This document shows positions 34,354 through 43,543 of a stretch of 64,000 bases of DNA, piece after piece (positions within the stretch are counted from its first letter, which is position 1; the number at the start of each line of letters is the position of its first letter). Location: contig JACPPB010000009.1 of the NCBI GenBank assembly GCA_016191205.1, forward strand, positions 62,001 through 126,000, in the 5' to 3' direction. A program made the translations under genes and the position numbers. The DNA comes from Gammaproteobacteria bacterium (GTDB lineage Bacteria; Pseudomonadota; Gammaproteobacteria; Pseudomonadales; Porticoccaceae). The notes under the pieces were generated by a model. The model was given only the letters and a program-made list of their open reading frames with translations. It searched no databases and was not told the origin of the DNA.

Positions 34354-34562
34354 ACCGCAATTTTTTCTTCCGTGTAACTGCCGCCAGCAGCGGACAGTGC
34401 ATCCTGGCGGTTGAACTCCAACGCTTCTTTTAACGTAACCGTCAATGTTTTCTTCAATTCATCGTAGGTTCTTTCCTGACAATTGACTCCCGGAACCTCC
34501 TCGACCCATCCGACCCACCAATCGTTTTCCTGCTTTATAACAACGGTATATTCGTTTTGCAT
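34350..34562 (-). CDS. hicB: HicB-type antitoxin
   Basis: 70 residues with the degenerate RNase H-like HicB fold: YTVVIKQENDWWVGWVEEVPG, VNCQERTYDELKKTLTVTLKEAL. A strong AAAGGAGG ribosome-binding site lies 8 bases upstream of ATG 34562. No separate DNA-binding domain is apparent, so autoregulation may depend on the complex or on a short form. It lies just downstream of a 133-bp inverted-repeat element that may carry its promoter. Confidence 0.87.
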   Translation of the reverse strand: MQNEYTVVIKQENDWWVGWVEEVPGVNCQERTYDELKKTLTVTLKEALEFNRQDALSAAGGSYTEEKIAV

Positions 34563-34603
34563 ATTGATTGCCTCCTTTACGTTTGTTCGATGACGCTGAC
34601 AGG

Positions 34604-34736
34604 TTGCTGAAAAACTGCTGCGGGCACCATCTGCTTCGTTGCGCGGTGCTCGCTCCCTCGCCTATCGGCTTGATAGGTCTCGGTCGCTGCGCGACGTTCG
34701 CCGCGCATCTGGCCCCCTCGCGACGTTTTTCAGCAA
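34604..34736. repeat. 133-bp element with 12-bp terminal inverted repeats (MITE/REP-like)
   Basis: TTGCTGAAAAAC (34604-34615) and GTTTTTCAGCAA (34725-34736) are perfect inverted repeats at the ends. An inner hairpin CCTATC-GGCTT-GATAGG lies in the middle. The inner 72 bases (34627-34698) recur at 51586-51657 with 9 mismatches. No target-site duplication is evident. It sits 4 bases after the stop of the acyl-CoA ligase gene, so it can also act as a terminator. Confidence 0.75.
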
Positions 34737-34740
34737 TCCG

Positions 34741-36363
34741 CTAACCGTAACTGTAGTCGCGGAACTGATCGCGCAGGTCCTTCTTGCTCACCTTGCCGGT
34801 CGCGGTGTGGGGAATGAACTCGACGAATACGCAGTCTTCGGGAATCCACCAGGTGGCGATCTTGTCCTTGAGAAACGCGAGGATGGTTTCCTTGGCGGGA
34901 TCGGTGCCGGGGCGCTTCACCACCACCAGCAGCGGGCGCTCGGTCCATTTCGGGTGCGGCACGCCGATCACGGCCGCCTCCAGTACATCGGGATGACCCA
35001 TGGCGGCGTTCTCGACTTCGATGGAGCTGATCCACTCGCCGCCCGACTTGATCACGTCCTTGGTGCGGTCGGTGATCTGCATGTAGCCGTGCGGATCGAT
35101 AGCGGCGACATCCCCGGTGTCGAACCAGCCGTCCGGCAGGTGCGCATCCGAAGTATCGAGTCGGTAGTAGCTCTTGCACACCCAGGGGCCGCGCACCTGG
35201 AGCCGGCCCGAGCTTTTGCCGTCCCAGGGCAGCTCGGCGCCGCTGGCGTCCACGATGCGCATCTGCACGCCGTAAATGAGCCGGCCGGCCTTGAGGCGGT
35301 AGGCGGTTTTTTCCGCATCCGGGAGTTCGTCCATCCACGGCAGCAAGGTATTGAGGGTGCCGAGCGGGCTCATCTCGGTCATGCCCCAGCCGACGTGGGC
35401 GTAGACACCGAACTGGTCCAGCGCACGCAGCAGGGCTTCCGGGCAGGCCGCACCACCGATTACCACTCGCTTCAGCGAAGGCACCGCGCCACCGCTGTCG
35501 CGCAGGTGATTCACCAGGGCGAGCCACACGGTGGGCACTCCCAGCGCCAGATCCACGGCTTCTTCGTTGATCAGTCGGGCAAGCGTTTCGCCGTCGCCCA
35601 TCTTGGGTCCGGGAAACACCAGCCGGGCGCCGGCCGCGGCGGCGGAATACACCACACCCCAGGCGTTGACGTGAAACATCGGCACCACCGGCATCACCGT
35701 ATCCCCGGCCGCAAGGCCGATCACGTCGCGCATGCTGGTGGCCAGGCAGTGCAACACGGTGCTGCGATGGGAGTAGAGCACGCCCTTGGGGTGACCGGTG
35801 GTGCCCGAGGTGTAACACAGTGAGCAGGCACTGTTCTCGTTGAGCGGGGGCCAGTCGTAGTGATCAGGCTGATCGGCGATCAGAGCCTCGTAGCAATGCA
35901 CATTTTTGAGGGTTGTCGCGGGCATGGTGGCCTGACTGGTCAGCACCACGAAGCCCTTGACGGTTTGCAGTTGGTCCTGAAGCTTTTCCAGCAGGGGCAC
36001 GAAGGTAACATCGGTGAAGATCCACTGATCCTCGGCGTGGTTGGCGATATAGGCGATCTGCTCGGGAAACAGGCGTGGATTGATGGTGTGGCAGACATAG
36101 CCCGCGCCGCTGATGCCGTAATACAGCTCGAAATGCCGGTAGTCGTTCCAGGCCAGGGTCGCAATGCGGTCGCCGCGCGCCAGTCCCAAACCGTCGAGGA
36201 CATTGGCGAGTCGGCGGGAGCGGGCAAAGGCCTCGCCGAAGGTGTACCTGTGACGCGGGTTGTCGGTGGTTACCGAGACGATTTCGGTGTCCCGGAACAC
36301 CCGGTCCGCGAACTGCATGATGGAGGTGATGGTGAGGGGATCGTCCATCATCTGGCCGAGCAT
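34741..36363 (-). CDS. Long-chain fatty-acid-CoA ligase-like AMP-forming enzyme
   Basis: 540 residues, ANL superfamily. The P-loop-like motif is CYTSGTTGHPKGVLYSHRS, then GWGMTEMSP, TGDVAAIDPHGYMQITDRTKD, and the C-terminal GKVSKKDLRDQ with the catalytic lysine. It activates a carboxylic acid to the acyl-CoA with ATP; chain length is not readable. ATG 36363 has GGAGG 5 bases upstream and is preferred over an in-frame TTG at 36375. It probably supplies the acyl-CoA dehydrogenase at 32155. Confidence 0.92.
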   Translation of the reverse strand: MLGQMMDDPLTITSIMQFADRVFRDTEIVSVTTDNPRHRYTFGEAFARSRRLANVLDGLGLARGDRIATLAWNDYRHFELYYGISGAGYVCHTINPRLFPEQIAYIANHAEDQWIFTDVTFVPLLEKLQDQLQTVKGFVVLTSQATMPATTLKNVHCYEALIADQPDHYDWPPLNENSACSLCYTSGTTGHPKGVLYSHRSTVLHCLATSMRDVIGLAAGDTVMPVVPMFHVNAWGVVYSAAAAGARLVFPGPKMGDGETLARLINEEAVDLALGVPTVWLALVNHLRDSGGAVPSLKRVVIGGAACPEALLRALDQFGVYAHVGWGMTEMSPLGTLNTLLPWMDELPDAEKTAYRLKAGRLIYGVQMRIVDASGAELPWDGKSSGRLQVRGPWVCKSYYRLDTSDAHLPDGWFDTGDVAAIDPHGYMQITDRTKDVIKSGGEWISSIEVENAAMGHPDVLEAAVIGVPHPKWTERPLLVVVKRPGTDPAKETILAFLKDKIATWWIPEDCVFVEFIPHTATGKVSKKDLRDQFRDYSYG

Positions 36364-36501
36364 GGTTACCTCCAATGCGTCAATTCGCGGGGTTGTTGCC
36401 GCGGGGCCGGCGTCACGGGGCGCAGGCGGCGGTCGGTGATCGGGATGGCCGCGAGTCTAGCACAGCAGTCTCCGCCGTCCTCGGCGCGCGAGGCGCGACG
36501 T

Positions 36502-36990
36502 CTAGTTGCGACTCAGGCCCGCGCTGACGACCAGTTGTTCGAGCAGATCGAAATCCGGGATGAGCGCGGGTTCGCCGCGCACCTCGACGACGAGCGCGGC
36601 GCCGCGCGGGGCCGCTACGTCCAGGGCCCGCAGATCGCTGTCCGCGCTCAGGCGCAATGGTCGGGGCAACTCCCGAATCGCAAGCCCATAAAACCCCTGG
36701 CTGGCCGCCGGGCCGACGGCGTTGATGATCGCCACGCGATGACTCGCCCACGGCGCCGCCGACGCCCCGTCAGCTATGCCTTCGTAGGCGAGCAAAGGAA
36801 TTTCACAACCGCGCCACGGCAACCAGCCGTGCAGCCAGGGCTGGTCCGCCGGCGCCGGCTGCGGCGCTTCTTCGAGGATTTCCGCCACTGCGGCCAGAGG
36901 CAGCAGCAGTTGCAGTCGATCAGTCGCCAGAGAGAGCAGCAGACTATCGACTTCGATCGTTTTTTGATTGCGTTCACCGGCGTCGCTCAA
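36502..36990 (-). CDS. chpC: CheW-like adaptor of the Pil-Chp system
   Basis: 162-residue CheW-domain protein: LLSLATDRLQLLLPLAAVAEIL at the start, then PWLHGWLPWRGCEIPLLAYE in the core, and a C-terminal LIPDFDLLEQLV. In Pseudomonas, ChpC couples additional inputs to ChpA. It overlaps chpB by 4 bases (ATGA) and is the last gene of the operon. A short hairpin, CCTCG-GCGCG-CGAGG, follows at 36479-36493. Confidence 0.85.
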   Translation of the reverse strand: MSDAGERNQKTIEVDSLLLSLATDRLQLLLPLAAVAEILEEAPQPAPADQPWLHGWLPWRGCEIPLLAYEGIADGASAAPWASHRVAIINAVGPAASQGFYGLAIRELPRPLRLSADSDLRALDVAAPRGAALVVEVRGEPALIPDFDLLEQLVVSAGLSRN

Positions 36991-37910
36991 GATGCCTCCA
37001 CCTGCGGCCCGCAGGCCGGTGTGCCATAACGAAAGTTAAAGCGGCGAGCCAACGCCGCGACATCGCCACTGTAGTCCACCTCACCCCGGGCCAGCACGGC
37101 TTCCGGCATGGCCGACGCGACGCATGTATCCGGACGCTGTGCCCAGATTTCGCCGCCGTGTTCGCGTATGTGTTCGCTGCCCAGGGCGCCATCGTCCCCC
37201 ATGCCGCTGAACACAATCATGCCGGCAGACTCGCGATAGGCCAGCGCAAGGGTCTCGGCGACCTGATCCGCGCTCGGGCGATAGGGTCCGGGCCAGGGGG
37301 TCGATAGAATCCGCATACCCCGGTCGCGGTTGATGCGTAGTTTGTGGTCCGGAGCGACTACGGTGAGGGTGCCTTCGAGGAAATAGTTGCCTGTGGCCGC
37401 GACCTGAATATGCCAGCGGGGGGCGCGGATCGCGAGTTGTCGCACCAACTGGGGAAAATGCGTGGATGTCAGGTGTTGCACGTAGAGCAGTGCAAGTTTG
37501 GGCGTCGGGATGGTGGCGGCAAGGAACCGCTCCACCGCATCCGGCCCCCCGGTGGAGGCGGCCAGCAACCATACCCGCTCGGCGCGGGCCGCCGGTTGTC
37601 CCGAGTCCCCGACAAACCGGGGAGCACTCTCAATACGTTGACGTAGATACCGCTTCCAGGCGGAGTAGTCGGCATCCGCGGCTGCGATAAAGGCAGGTTC
37701 CAGCTCGAGCTCAAAACAGTCGTGGCGAGGGGGGCGATCCGCTCTGTCACCGGTTCCGAGCCATATCAGCAGGTCGAAACGGTCATGATCCGCGGCAGCC
37801 GCAGTTGGTCCGGGCGCGGCATCGAGCAGTACGACGTGCCCCAATTCCTCCAGCGCCCGACACAGCAGGGCGCGCGCTGCCGGATGTTGCGCGATCACGC
37901 CTACCTTCAC
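36987..37910 (-). CDS. chpB: CheB-type protein-glutamate methylesterase of the Pil-Chp system
   Basis: 307 residues. The C-terminal methylesterase domain has the catalytic serine S119 (AASTGGPDAV), histidine H146 (YVQHLTSTHF) and aspartate in SGMGDDGA (D239/D240). The N-terminal about 100 residues look like a receiver that has lost its acidic pocket. It removes methyl groups from PilJ. Four-base overlaps with chpA and chpC point to translational coupling. Confidence 0.92.
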   Translation of the reverse strand: MKVGVIAQHPAARALLCRALEELGHVVLLDAAPGPTAAAADHDRFDLLIWLGTGDRADRPPRHDCFELELEPAFIAAADADYSAWKRYLRQRIESAPRFVGDSGQPAARAERVWLLAASTGGPDAVERFLAATIPTPKLALLYVQHLTSTHFPQLVRQLAIRAPRWHIQVAATGNYFLEGTLTVVAPDHKLRINRDRGMRILSTPWPGPYRPSADQVAETLALAYRESAGMIVFSGMGDDGALGSEHIREHGGEIWAQRPDTCVASAMPEAVLARGEVDYSGDVAALARRFNFRYGTPACGPQVEAS

Positions 37911-40900
37911 TGCACGCCTGAAACTTTGGCCAATAATTCCTCGACCACGGACAACAGCACTTCCTCCTGATAGGGCTTGCCGAGGTAGCGGTTCACACCC
38001 AGCTCCAGTGCCCTTTCACGGTGCTTGTCACCGCTGCGCGACGTGATCATCGCGATAGGGAGGTCACGCAGTGGTTCGGACGCGCGCACCTGGCGGGCAA
38101 CTTCGAAACCGTCCATGCGCGGCATCTCGATGTCGAGCAACATCAGATCGGGTTTGATTTCCTGCAGTAATTGCATTGCCTCCAGGCCATCGCGGGCAGT
38201 GAGCACGCGATAACCGTTACGTTCCAGCAGCCGGCTGGTCGCCTTGCGCACGGTGACCGAATCGTCCACGACGACAATGGTGGCGGCGGCGAGCGCAGGA
38301 GCGGACACGGCGCGCGGATCCGGTTCTGCCAGCGCGGGCTGTGGCAGGTCGCGCACGGAGCCGCTGTAGTCTGCGATGAGTGCTACCAGGTCGACAATGG
38401 GCACCACGCGGCCGTCGCCCAGCAGCGTGGCGCCGGCCAGCCCGCGCACCTTGGCAAACTGGGGGCCCAGGGATTTCACCACGATTTCCTGGCTCGGCTC
38501 CAGGGCGTCGACCTGAACGGCGACATTGCCGGACTTGCTTTTGATGAGGACTACCGACAGCTTGCCAGCCGCCGCGGGCAGCGGAGTAGGGACTCCATCG
38601 ATCAGGCGCACCAGGGGACATACTTTGTAGAACGCGCCCTCGAAATGCAGGCGCTGCTCCGGGTCCGCATAGAGTGAAGCCAATTCGACATTGCTCAGCT
38701 TGACCACACCGGCGACGCTGTTGAGCAGCACACCGTACAACTCGCCACCCGCCTTCATCAGCAGCGCGCGATTGACGGAGGCGGTAAACGGCAGACGCAA
38801 CGTAAATTCGGTGCCGTAATTGCGCCGTGATGTCAGGCTCACCGTACCGCCGAGCTGGCGGACCTCGTTATCCACCACATCCATGCCCAGCCCGCGGCCG
38901 GATATCTGGCTGACCGCCTGCGACGTGGAAAACCCGGGCCGGAAAATCAGTTGCATGATGTCCTGATCGCTCAGGCTGTCGCCGGTGGGTAGCAACTGCA
39001 AGCTGGCCGCTTTGGCGCGGATAGCCTCCACGTCCAGTCCGCGGCCATCGTCGGAGAGACGAATCACAATGTCCCCGGCCTCGCGCGCGAAGGTGATGGC
39101 TACGGTGCCGGTCTCGGGTTTGCCTGCCAGGCGGCGGCGCTCCGACGACTCGATGCCATGGTCGATCGCATTGCGGATCAAGTGTTCCAGTGAGGGGACG
39201 ATGCGCTCCAGTACGGCGCGATCCATCTCTCCCTCGATATTGTCCAGTCGCAGCTCGATGGATTTGTCGAGTTCGCTCCCGGTCTGCCGGACGATACGCC
39301 GCAGCCGCGGCAGCACACGCGAAAACGGCACCATGCGGGTGAGGGTCAGGTTTTCGTGCAGATCCCGATTGACCCGCGCCTGCTGGACCAGCAGGGTCTC
39401 GGTGTCCTGCGCCTTGTCCAGCAGGGTGTCCTTGAGGTCCTGCAGGTCCGACGCGGACTCTTCCAGGCCCCGGGCGAGCTGCTGCAACTGCGAATAGCGA
39501 TCCATTTCCAGCGGATCGAAGTCGTCTTCGTGGCCGGCGGCATCCAGCTCTTCGCGTCGCAGCCGTGTCTGGGTTTCGGTTTCCAGGCTCAGGTGCCGCA
39601 CCTGATCACGAAAACGCGTGACAGTGATTTCCATTTCTTCGAGCAGTGCACGAAACTGATGCAGTTGCTGCTCGATACGGCTGCGGCTGATGCTGGTTTC
39701 GCCAACCAGATTGACCAGATTGTCGAGAATGGGTGCGGCGATCTTCACCATCTCGCGCGGTTCAGCGAAGGTTCCGCCGACGTCCTGGCCAGCACGGTTT
39801 TTGGCGCTGACCGCAGACCTGCGCCAGGGTGCCGGTAACCGCGGCGCTTCATCGGCGCGCACAGACGGTAGCTGAACCGCGTCGCGTGGCGGCGTGGGCG
39901 CGGGTTCCAGGGTCTGAAGTGGCAGCGTCAGGTGCGGCTGCGCAGCCGACGGCGGTGCGGGGGGCGTCGGCAGTTGCACGACATGACCGCCGGCGGGAGC
40001 GGCTGATTCCGTGAGGGGCGGCGCCAGGTCGGGAGAGCGGAGCGCGACTTCGGGTTCGCGCAGCAGCCCGCGAATACGTTCGAGCTCGGTCTCGATCTTG
40101 TCGTAGTGGGCGAGACCTGCCGCGAAAAAGCCGTCGCTGCCGGCATCAGCCGTCGCTTCGGCGCGCAGCACCAGCGTTTCAAAATCGTGGCACAGGGTGC
40201 CGAGGGTTCGGCACCCCGCCATGCGGGCACCGCCCTTCAGGGTGTGGAGTGTGCGCTTGAGGGCGCTGGCACTGTCCAACGGATCAGCGCCGGCCCGCCA
40301 CTGGTTCAAGGCGTGCTCCAGCTGCTCGCCGAGATCGGCGGCTTCTTCCAGAAATACGCCAACCAATTCGGCATCCACGCGATCACGATGATCCGGTGCG
40401 CTATGCCCGATCCAGTCGGTGGCGGTCGGCGTTGCGGCGGCCCCGCCGCCAGCGCCGACTTGGTCAGCTGGCAACGCGGCGGCGCTGAGTTCCGTGGTTG
40501 AGGGTGCGGCGGCGACGGGTTGGGGCGCGGTTGCTTCTGGCTCCGGTGCCTGAGCGGGCCCACTCAGGGCGTGCGCTGTAGCGCACGCCCTGAGTGCGTC
40601 GCGTTGAGTGGTAGCGAGCGCGGCGACAGGGTGGTTCGCGGCCACGGCATCCAGCATGGCCAGGAGCAGATCTGTACTCGTGCTCAGGGTTGCGCGCGCG
40701 TCCGCCGTCAACGGCAGTCGGGTGACCTGCCGGCATGCGGCGGCCAGCAACGACGCCAGTTCCTCGAGAGCGGGCAACTCGGCGGCGTTGGCGCTTTGCG
40801 CCAGCTCTTCCAGTTCGGTCGCAAGCTCTGGCAACCGGAAGTTCGACTCCGCGTGGTCGGTTCCGCGCGTCGCGAATTGTTCCGGTGCCGCCAGCAGCTG

Positions 40901-43543
40901 CACCAGCCCTTCGGCCATCAGTCGGCGCAGGTGCTCGCGCCCTTCATGGGCTGCCGGCTGGGTCAGATCGACCCGAACGGCTTCGATCTGATCGCCGAGC
41001 TGCGCCAAGTCGATGGCGGTGGCTGCATCGCCGGTGAGCAGGGCGCGGCTGGCGCTCAGGGCCTGATCGAACAAATCCAGGCTTGCCGCGTCCGGCGCCT
41101 GGTCGCGCTCGCTGTACAGGTTTGCGAGCGCTTCCAGCGCCCGGATCATGCGGGGCAGATGCGGGTCGCCCATGCGCTCGCAGCATCCCACCAGCATGTG
41201 CAGAGCCCGCGACACCGCCGCGGAAGGCGGGCTCGGGGATTCGCGGCGCTGGGCTGTCACATAGGCGGCTATCGTTTCCAGCTGTGTGGCGGCTTCGCTG
41301 CCGGATGCGACGGCGAACGGCCGGATATCGGGTGCAGGCACCACTCCCACCGGGATCGGTTCCGGCGCTATGGGTGCGGGGGTGGTGCCGCTGGCAAGGC
41401 TCTCCGCTGACAGGCGCAGCTGCACACCGGCGGCGTCGAGTTCTCCCGCGGTGCCGGCAGCAAAGGCTTCGATCAGTTTCGGCAGCTTGATGATGGCGCC
41501 GCTGACCACCTCCGCCACGGGCACCGACCAGGGGATGTAGCCGTCGCGAACCTTGTTCAGCAGGCTTTCCACCGCCCACGCCAATTCGGCGATGGCTTTC
41601 GCGTCCACCATGCGGCCGCTGCCTTTGAGGGTGTGGAAGCCGCGTCGGAGATCGGCCAGCACCTCTGTGTCGGTTCCGGGCGAGCGCGTCTCGAGCTCGC
41701 GTATGGATTCGAGAACCTCGCGGGCCTCCTCGACGAAAATCTCGCGAATTTCCGGGTCCGCTCCGGCCTCCGATGCGGGGGTGCCGATCGCCGTCGGCGC
41801 CGGGCCGACAGCCGGCGTCACGTCACCTGCCGGAGGCGCAACTGTCGCCGTAGGCGGCGGTACCACCGCGGCGGTTGCGCTTCCGCTTGTGGCTGGCGGC
41901 GGTTCGACCTCGAAGGCGGCGAGTTCGCGGGTCTTGGTCTCGGCGTGCTGCAGGAAGTGTTCACAGGCAGCGGCATCGGCCTGAACCAGGGACTCCAGGT
42001 AGTACTCGCACGCGATGAGCGCGTCCGCGAGCGCGTCAAGCTGCGACCAGGACGCCCTTGCGCCGGGATGCATCAATTGCCGGGCGACGTGCTCTCCGCA
42101 CGCGGCCACCACCAAACCCAGGCGGTCCTGTTCGATGAATTCCAGCGCGCGGGCAATTTGCGTGGCGCGCGCGGGTAATCCTTCCAGATGCAGCGGGTTG
42201 TTGCGCGCCGAGATATAGCTCACCACGGCGTCCTTGATTTCGTCGAGCAGTCCGCGGGCGGTGGCAACGACGGCGGCGGCGGCGTCGTCGACCCAGGCAA
42301 TATGGCGCTGATCCTCCTCCATCTCCGGGGGCGCTTCATCGCACACCAGTGCTTCCAGGGCGCTGATCTGGTCTGCCCATTGCGACCAGGAAACCTGGAG
42401 CGGAAGCTCGGTTAGCTCGCGGTACGCCGCCGCTGCCCTTGCCGCTGCCGGATGGTCGGTAGCTACCAGCGTATCGCGCACGCGCAGCAGCGGGGGTGAC
42501 AGCGTCGCGGCTGCCTGTCCAAGGTCGATGCCGGCATCGACCAACTGATCGCTCAGGTCCTGAAGCTGGCGTAATTCGATCTCCAGTTCGTCGTGTAGCG
42601 CGGCGTTCGGGCGATACGCGACGGAACGTTCGGCTTGCGCCAGCGGATGCCGGGGCAGGGCCTCGTCGAGGTGAAACAGGCGGCGCAGCTGTGCTGTCCC
42701 GGGTTGCTCCTCCCCGGCTATGGCAACGTAATAAAGTAGATTTTTCACCAGATTACGTGCCACCGGCGGTGCGGAGGAGGCAAAGGCTCCGGGATCGCAA
42801 CAAGCGCGCAGGTCGCGGTCGAGCTCCTGCAACAGTTGCCGCAGTGCCGGACCTGCCGGTGCTGCGGCGCTCAAGCCCGCGAGGACGGAATATCCGGCGC
42901 GCCACAGCAATTCCCGCTGGTGGCCGGCAAAAAGCTCCTGCATGCGCTCCGCGACCTTGCTCATGCGCTGCAGCGGGAGGCCGATCAGGGGTTCCCCCTT
43001 CAGCAGGCTCAGCAGCCCGACCTGGTAAATCTGGCGCAATTTCCGGCACAGCGTCGCCAGCTCCAGGTGATCGATGGCGGCGGGCGGGGATTGGCTACGT
43101 TGGTCGAAGGGTGTGAGATCGGGATTGAACACGCCGCTTTCGGTTGCCAGCGGTTGTCCCTGTAGTGCACGCAAGTCGTTGCGGGGCGACAGCAAGACGG
43201 CCGGTTGATCGCTGTGCTCTGCAATGGCGAGGCTGAGATAGCCGGGCATGGCGACGGCAGCGGCTGCCAGCGCCTCGCCCGCCGCCACCCGGTCGCTCAC
43301 TTGGTCACTGAGCAGGGCGTCCACCAGGACCACCATCTCCGTCAGCAGTTGCGCGCCGCCATGGCAATCGGCCATCTCCATCGATCCCGCCACCTGGTGC
43401 AGATACGCCCTGCAGAACTGGAGTTGCTGCTGGTCGCTGGGGTCGCGCAAGTAGTTTTCCAGCGCTACGCCGGCAGCCTCCAGCGTAGCGCCGACTTCGT
43501 CGATCAGCCACTGGAGGCCCCAGGGACCGGAATCAGCTCCCAT
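37907..43543 (-). CDS. chpA: ChpA-type hybrid CheA kinase of the type IV pilus chemosensory system
   Basis: 1878 residues, shorter than P. aeruginosa ChpA (about 2470). N-terminal FimL/Hpt-like part with H49 (YLHQVAGSME); clear Hpt domains near residues 638 (HTLKGSGRMVDA) and 1101 (HTLKGGARMAG); a degenerate site near 783 (LHMLVGC). Then a CheA dimerisation and kinase core (NAIDHGIESSERR about 1461), a CheW-like domain, and a C-terminal receiver (phospho-acceptor about D1803, LLDIEMPRMDG). Long Ala/Pro-rich linkers join the Hpt units, and one contains a 36-bp perfect palindrome. It passes phosphate to PilG/PilH. Confidence 0.93.
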   Translation of the reverse strand: MGADSGPWGLQWLIDEVGATLEAAGVALENYLRDPSDQQQLQFCRAYLHQVAGSMEMADCHGGAQLLTEMVVLVDALLSDQVSDRVAAGEALAAAAVAMPGYLSLAIAEHSDQPAVLLSPRNDLRALQGQPLATESGVFNPDLTPFDQRSQSPPAAIDHLELATLCRKLRQIYQVGLLSLLKGEPLIGLPLQRMSKVAERMQELFAGHQRELLWRAGYSVLAGLSAAAPAGPALRQLLQELDRDLRACCDPGAFASSAPPVARNLVKNLLYYVAIAGEEQPGTAQLRRLFHLDEALPRHPLAQAERSVAYRPNAALHDELEIELRQLQDLSDQLVDAGIDLGQAAATLSPPLLRVRDTLVATDHPAAARAAAAYRELTELPLQVSWSQWADQISALEALVCDEAPPEMEEDQRHIAWVDDAAAAVVATARGLLDEIKDAVVSYISARNNPLHLEGLPARATQIARALEFIEQDRLGLVVAACGEHVARQLMHPGARASWSQLDALADALIACEYYLESLVQADAAACEHFLQHAETKTRELAAFEVEPPPATSGSATAAVVPPPTATVAPPAGDVTPAVGPAPTAIGTPASEAGADPEIREIFVEEAREVLESIRELETRSPGTDTEVLADLRRGFHTLKGSGRMVDAKAIAELAWAVESLLNKVRDGYIPWSVPVAEVVSGAIIKLPKLIEAFAAGTAGELDAAGVQLRLSAESLASGTTPAPIAPEPIPVGVVPAPDIRPFAVASGSEAATQLETIAAYVTAQRRESPSPPSAAVSRALHMLVGCCERMGDPHLPRMIRALEALANLYSERDQAPDAASLDLFDQALSASRALLTGDAATAIDLAQLGDQIEAVRVDLTQPAAHEGREHLRRLMAEGLVQLLAAPEQFATRGTDHAESNFRLPELATELEELAQSANAAELPALEELASLLAAACRQVTRLPLTADARATLSTSTDLLLAMLDAVAANHPVAALATTQRDALRACATAHALSGPAQAPEPEATAPQPVAAAPSTTELSAAALPADQVGAGGGAAATPTATDWIGHSAPDHRDRVDAELVGVFLEEAADLGEQLEHALNQWRAGADPLDSASALKRTLHTLKGGARMAGCRTLGTLCHDFETLVLRAEATADAGSDGFFAAGLAHYDKIETELERIRGLLREPEVALRSPDLAPPLTESAAPAGGHVVQLPTPPAPPSAAQPHLTLPLQTLEPAPTPPRDAVQLPSVRADEAPRLPAPWRRSAVSAKNRAGQDVGGTFAEPREMVKIAAPILDNLVNLVGETSISRSRIEQQLHQFRALLEEMEITVTRFRDQVRHLSLETETQTRLRREELDAAGHEDDFDPLEMDRYSQLQQLARGLEESASDLQDLKDTLLDKAQDTETLLVQQARVNRDLHENLTLTRMVPFSRVLPRLRRIVRQTGSELDKSIELRLDNIEGEMDRAVLERIVPSLEHLIRNAIDHGIESSERRRLAGKPETGTVAITFAREAGDIVIRLSDDGRGLDVEAIRAKAASLQLLPTGDSLSDQDIMQLIFRPGFSTSQAVSQISGRGLGMDVVDNEVRQLGGTVSLTSRRNYGTEFTLRLPFTASVNRALLMKAGGELYGVLLNSVAGVVKLSNVELASLYADPEQRLHFEGAFYKVCPLVRLIDGVPTPLPAAAGKLSVVLIKSKSGNVAVQVDALEPSQEIVVKSLGPQFAKVRGLAGATLLGDGRVVPIVDLVALIADYSGSVRDLPQPALAEPDPRAVSAPALAAATIVVVDDSVTVRKATSRLLERNGYRVLTARDGLEAMQLLQEIKPDLMLLDIEMPRMDGFEVARQVRASEPLRDLPIAMITSRSGDKHRERALELGVNRYLGKPYQEEVLLSVVEELLAKVSGVQ
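40561..40596. repeat. 36-bp perfect palindrome inside the chpA coding region
   Basis: CACTCAGGGCGTGCGC (40561-40576), loop TGTA, GCGCACGCCCTGAGTG (40581-40596): 16 paired bases without mismatch. It encodes 12 residues in frame in the Ala/Pro-rich linker between two Hpt domains, so it does not disturb a domain. Confidence 0.95.

Noticed and set aside
34604-34736. Element considered as an insertion sequence with transposase
   Set aside because: It is only 133 bases, with no coding capacity; at most a non-autonomous element.
40561-40596. Palindrome considered as an intrinsic terminator
   Set aside because: It is inside chpA far from a gene end and has no T tract on either side.
37907-43543. 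Alanine- and proline-rich segments of chpA considered as a frameshifted pseudogene
   Set aside because: The frame is open throughout, and domains before and after the linkers are intact and in the expected order.
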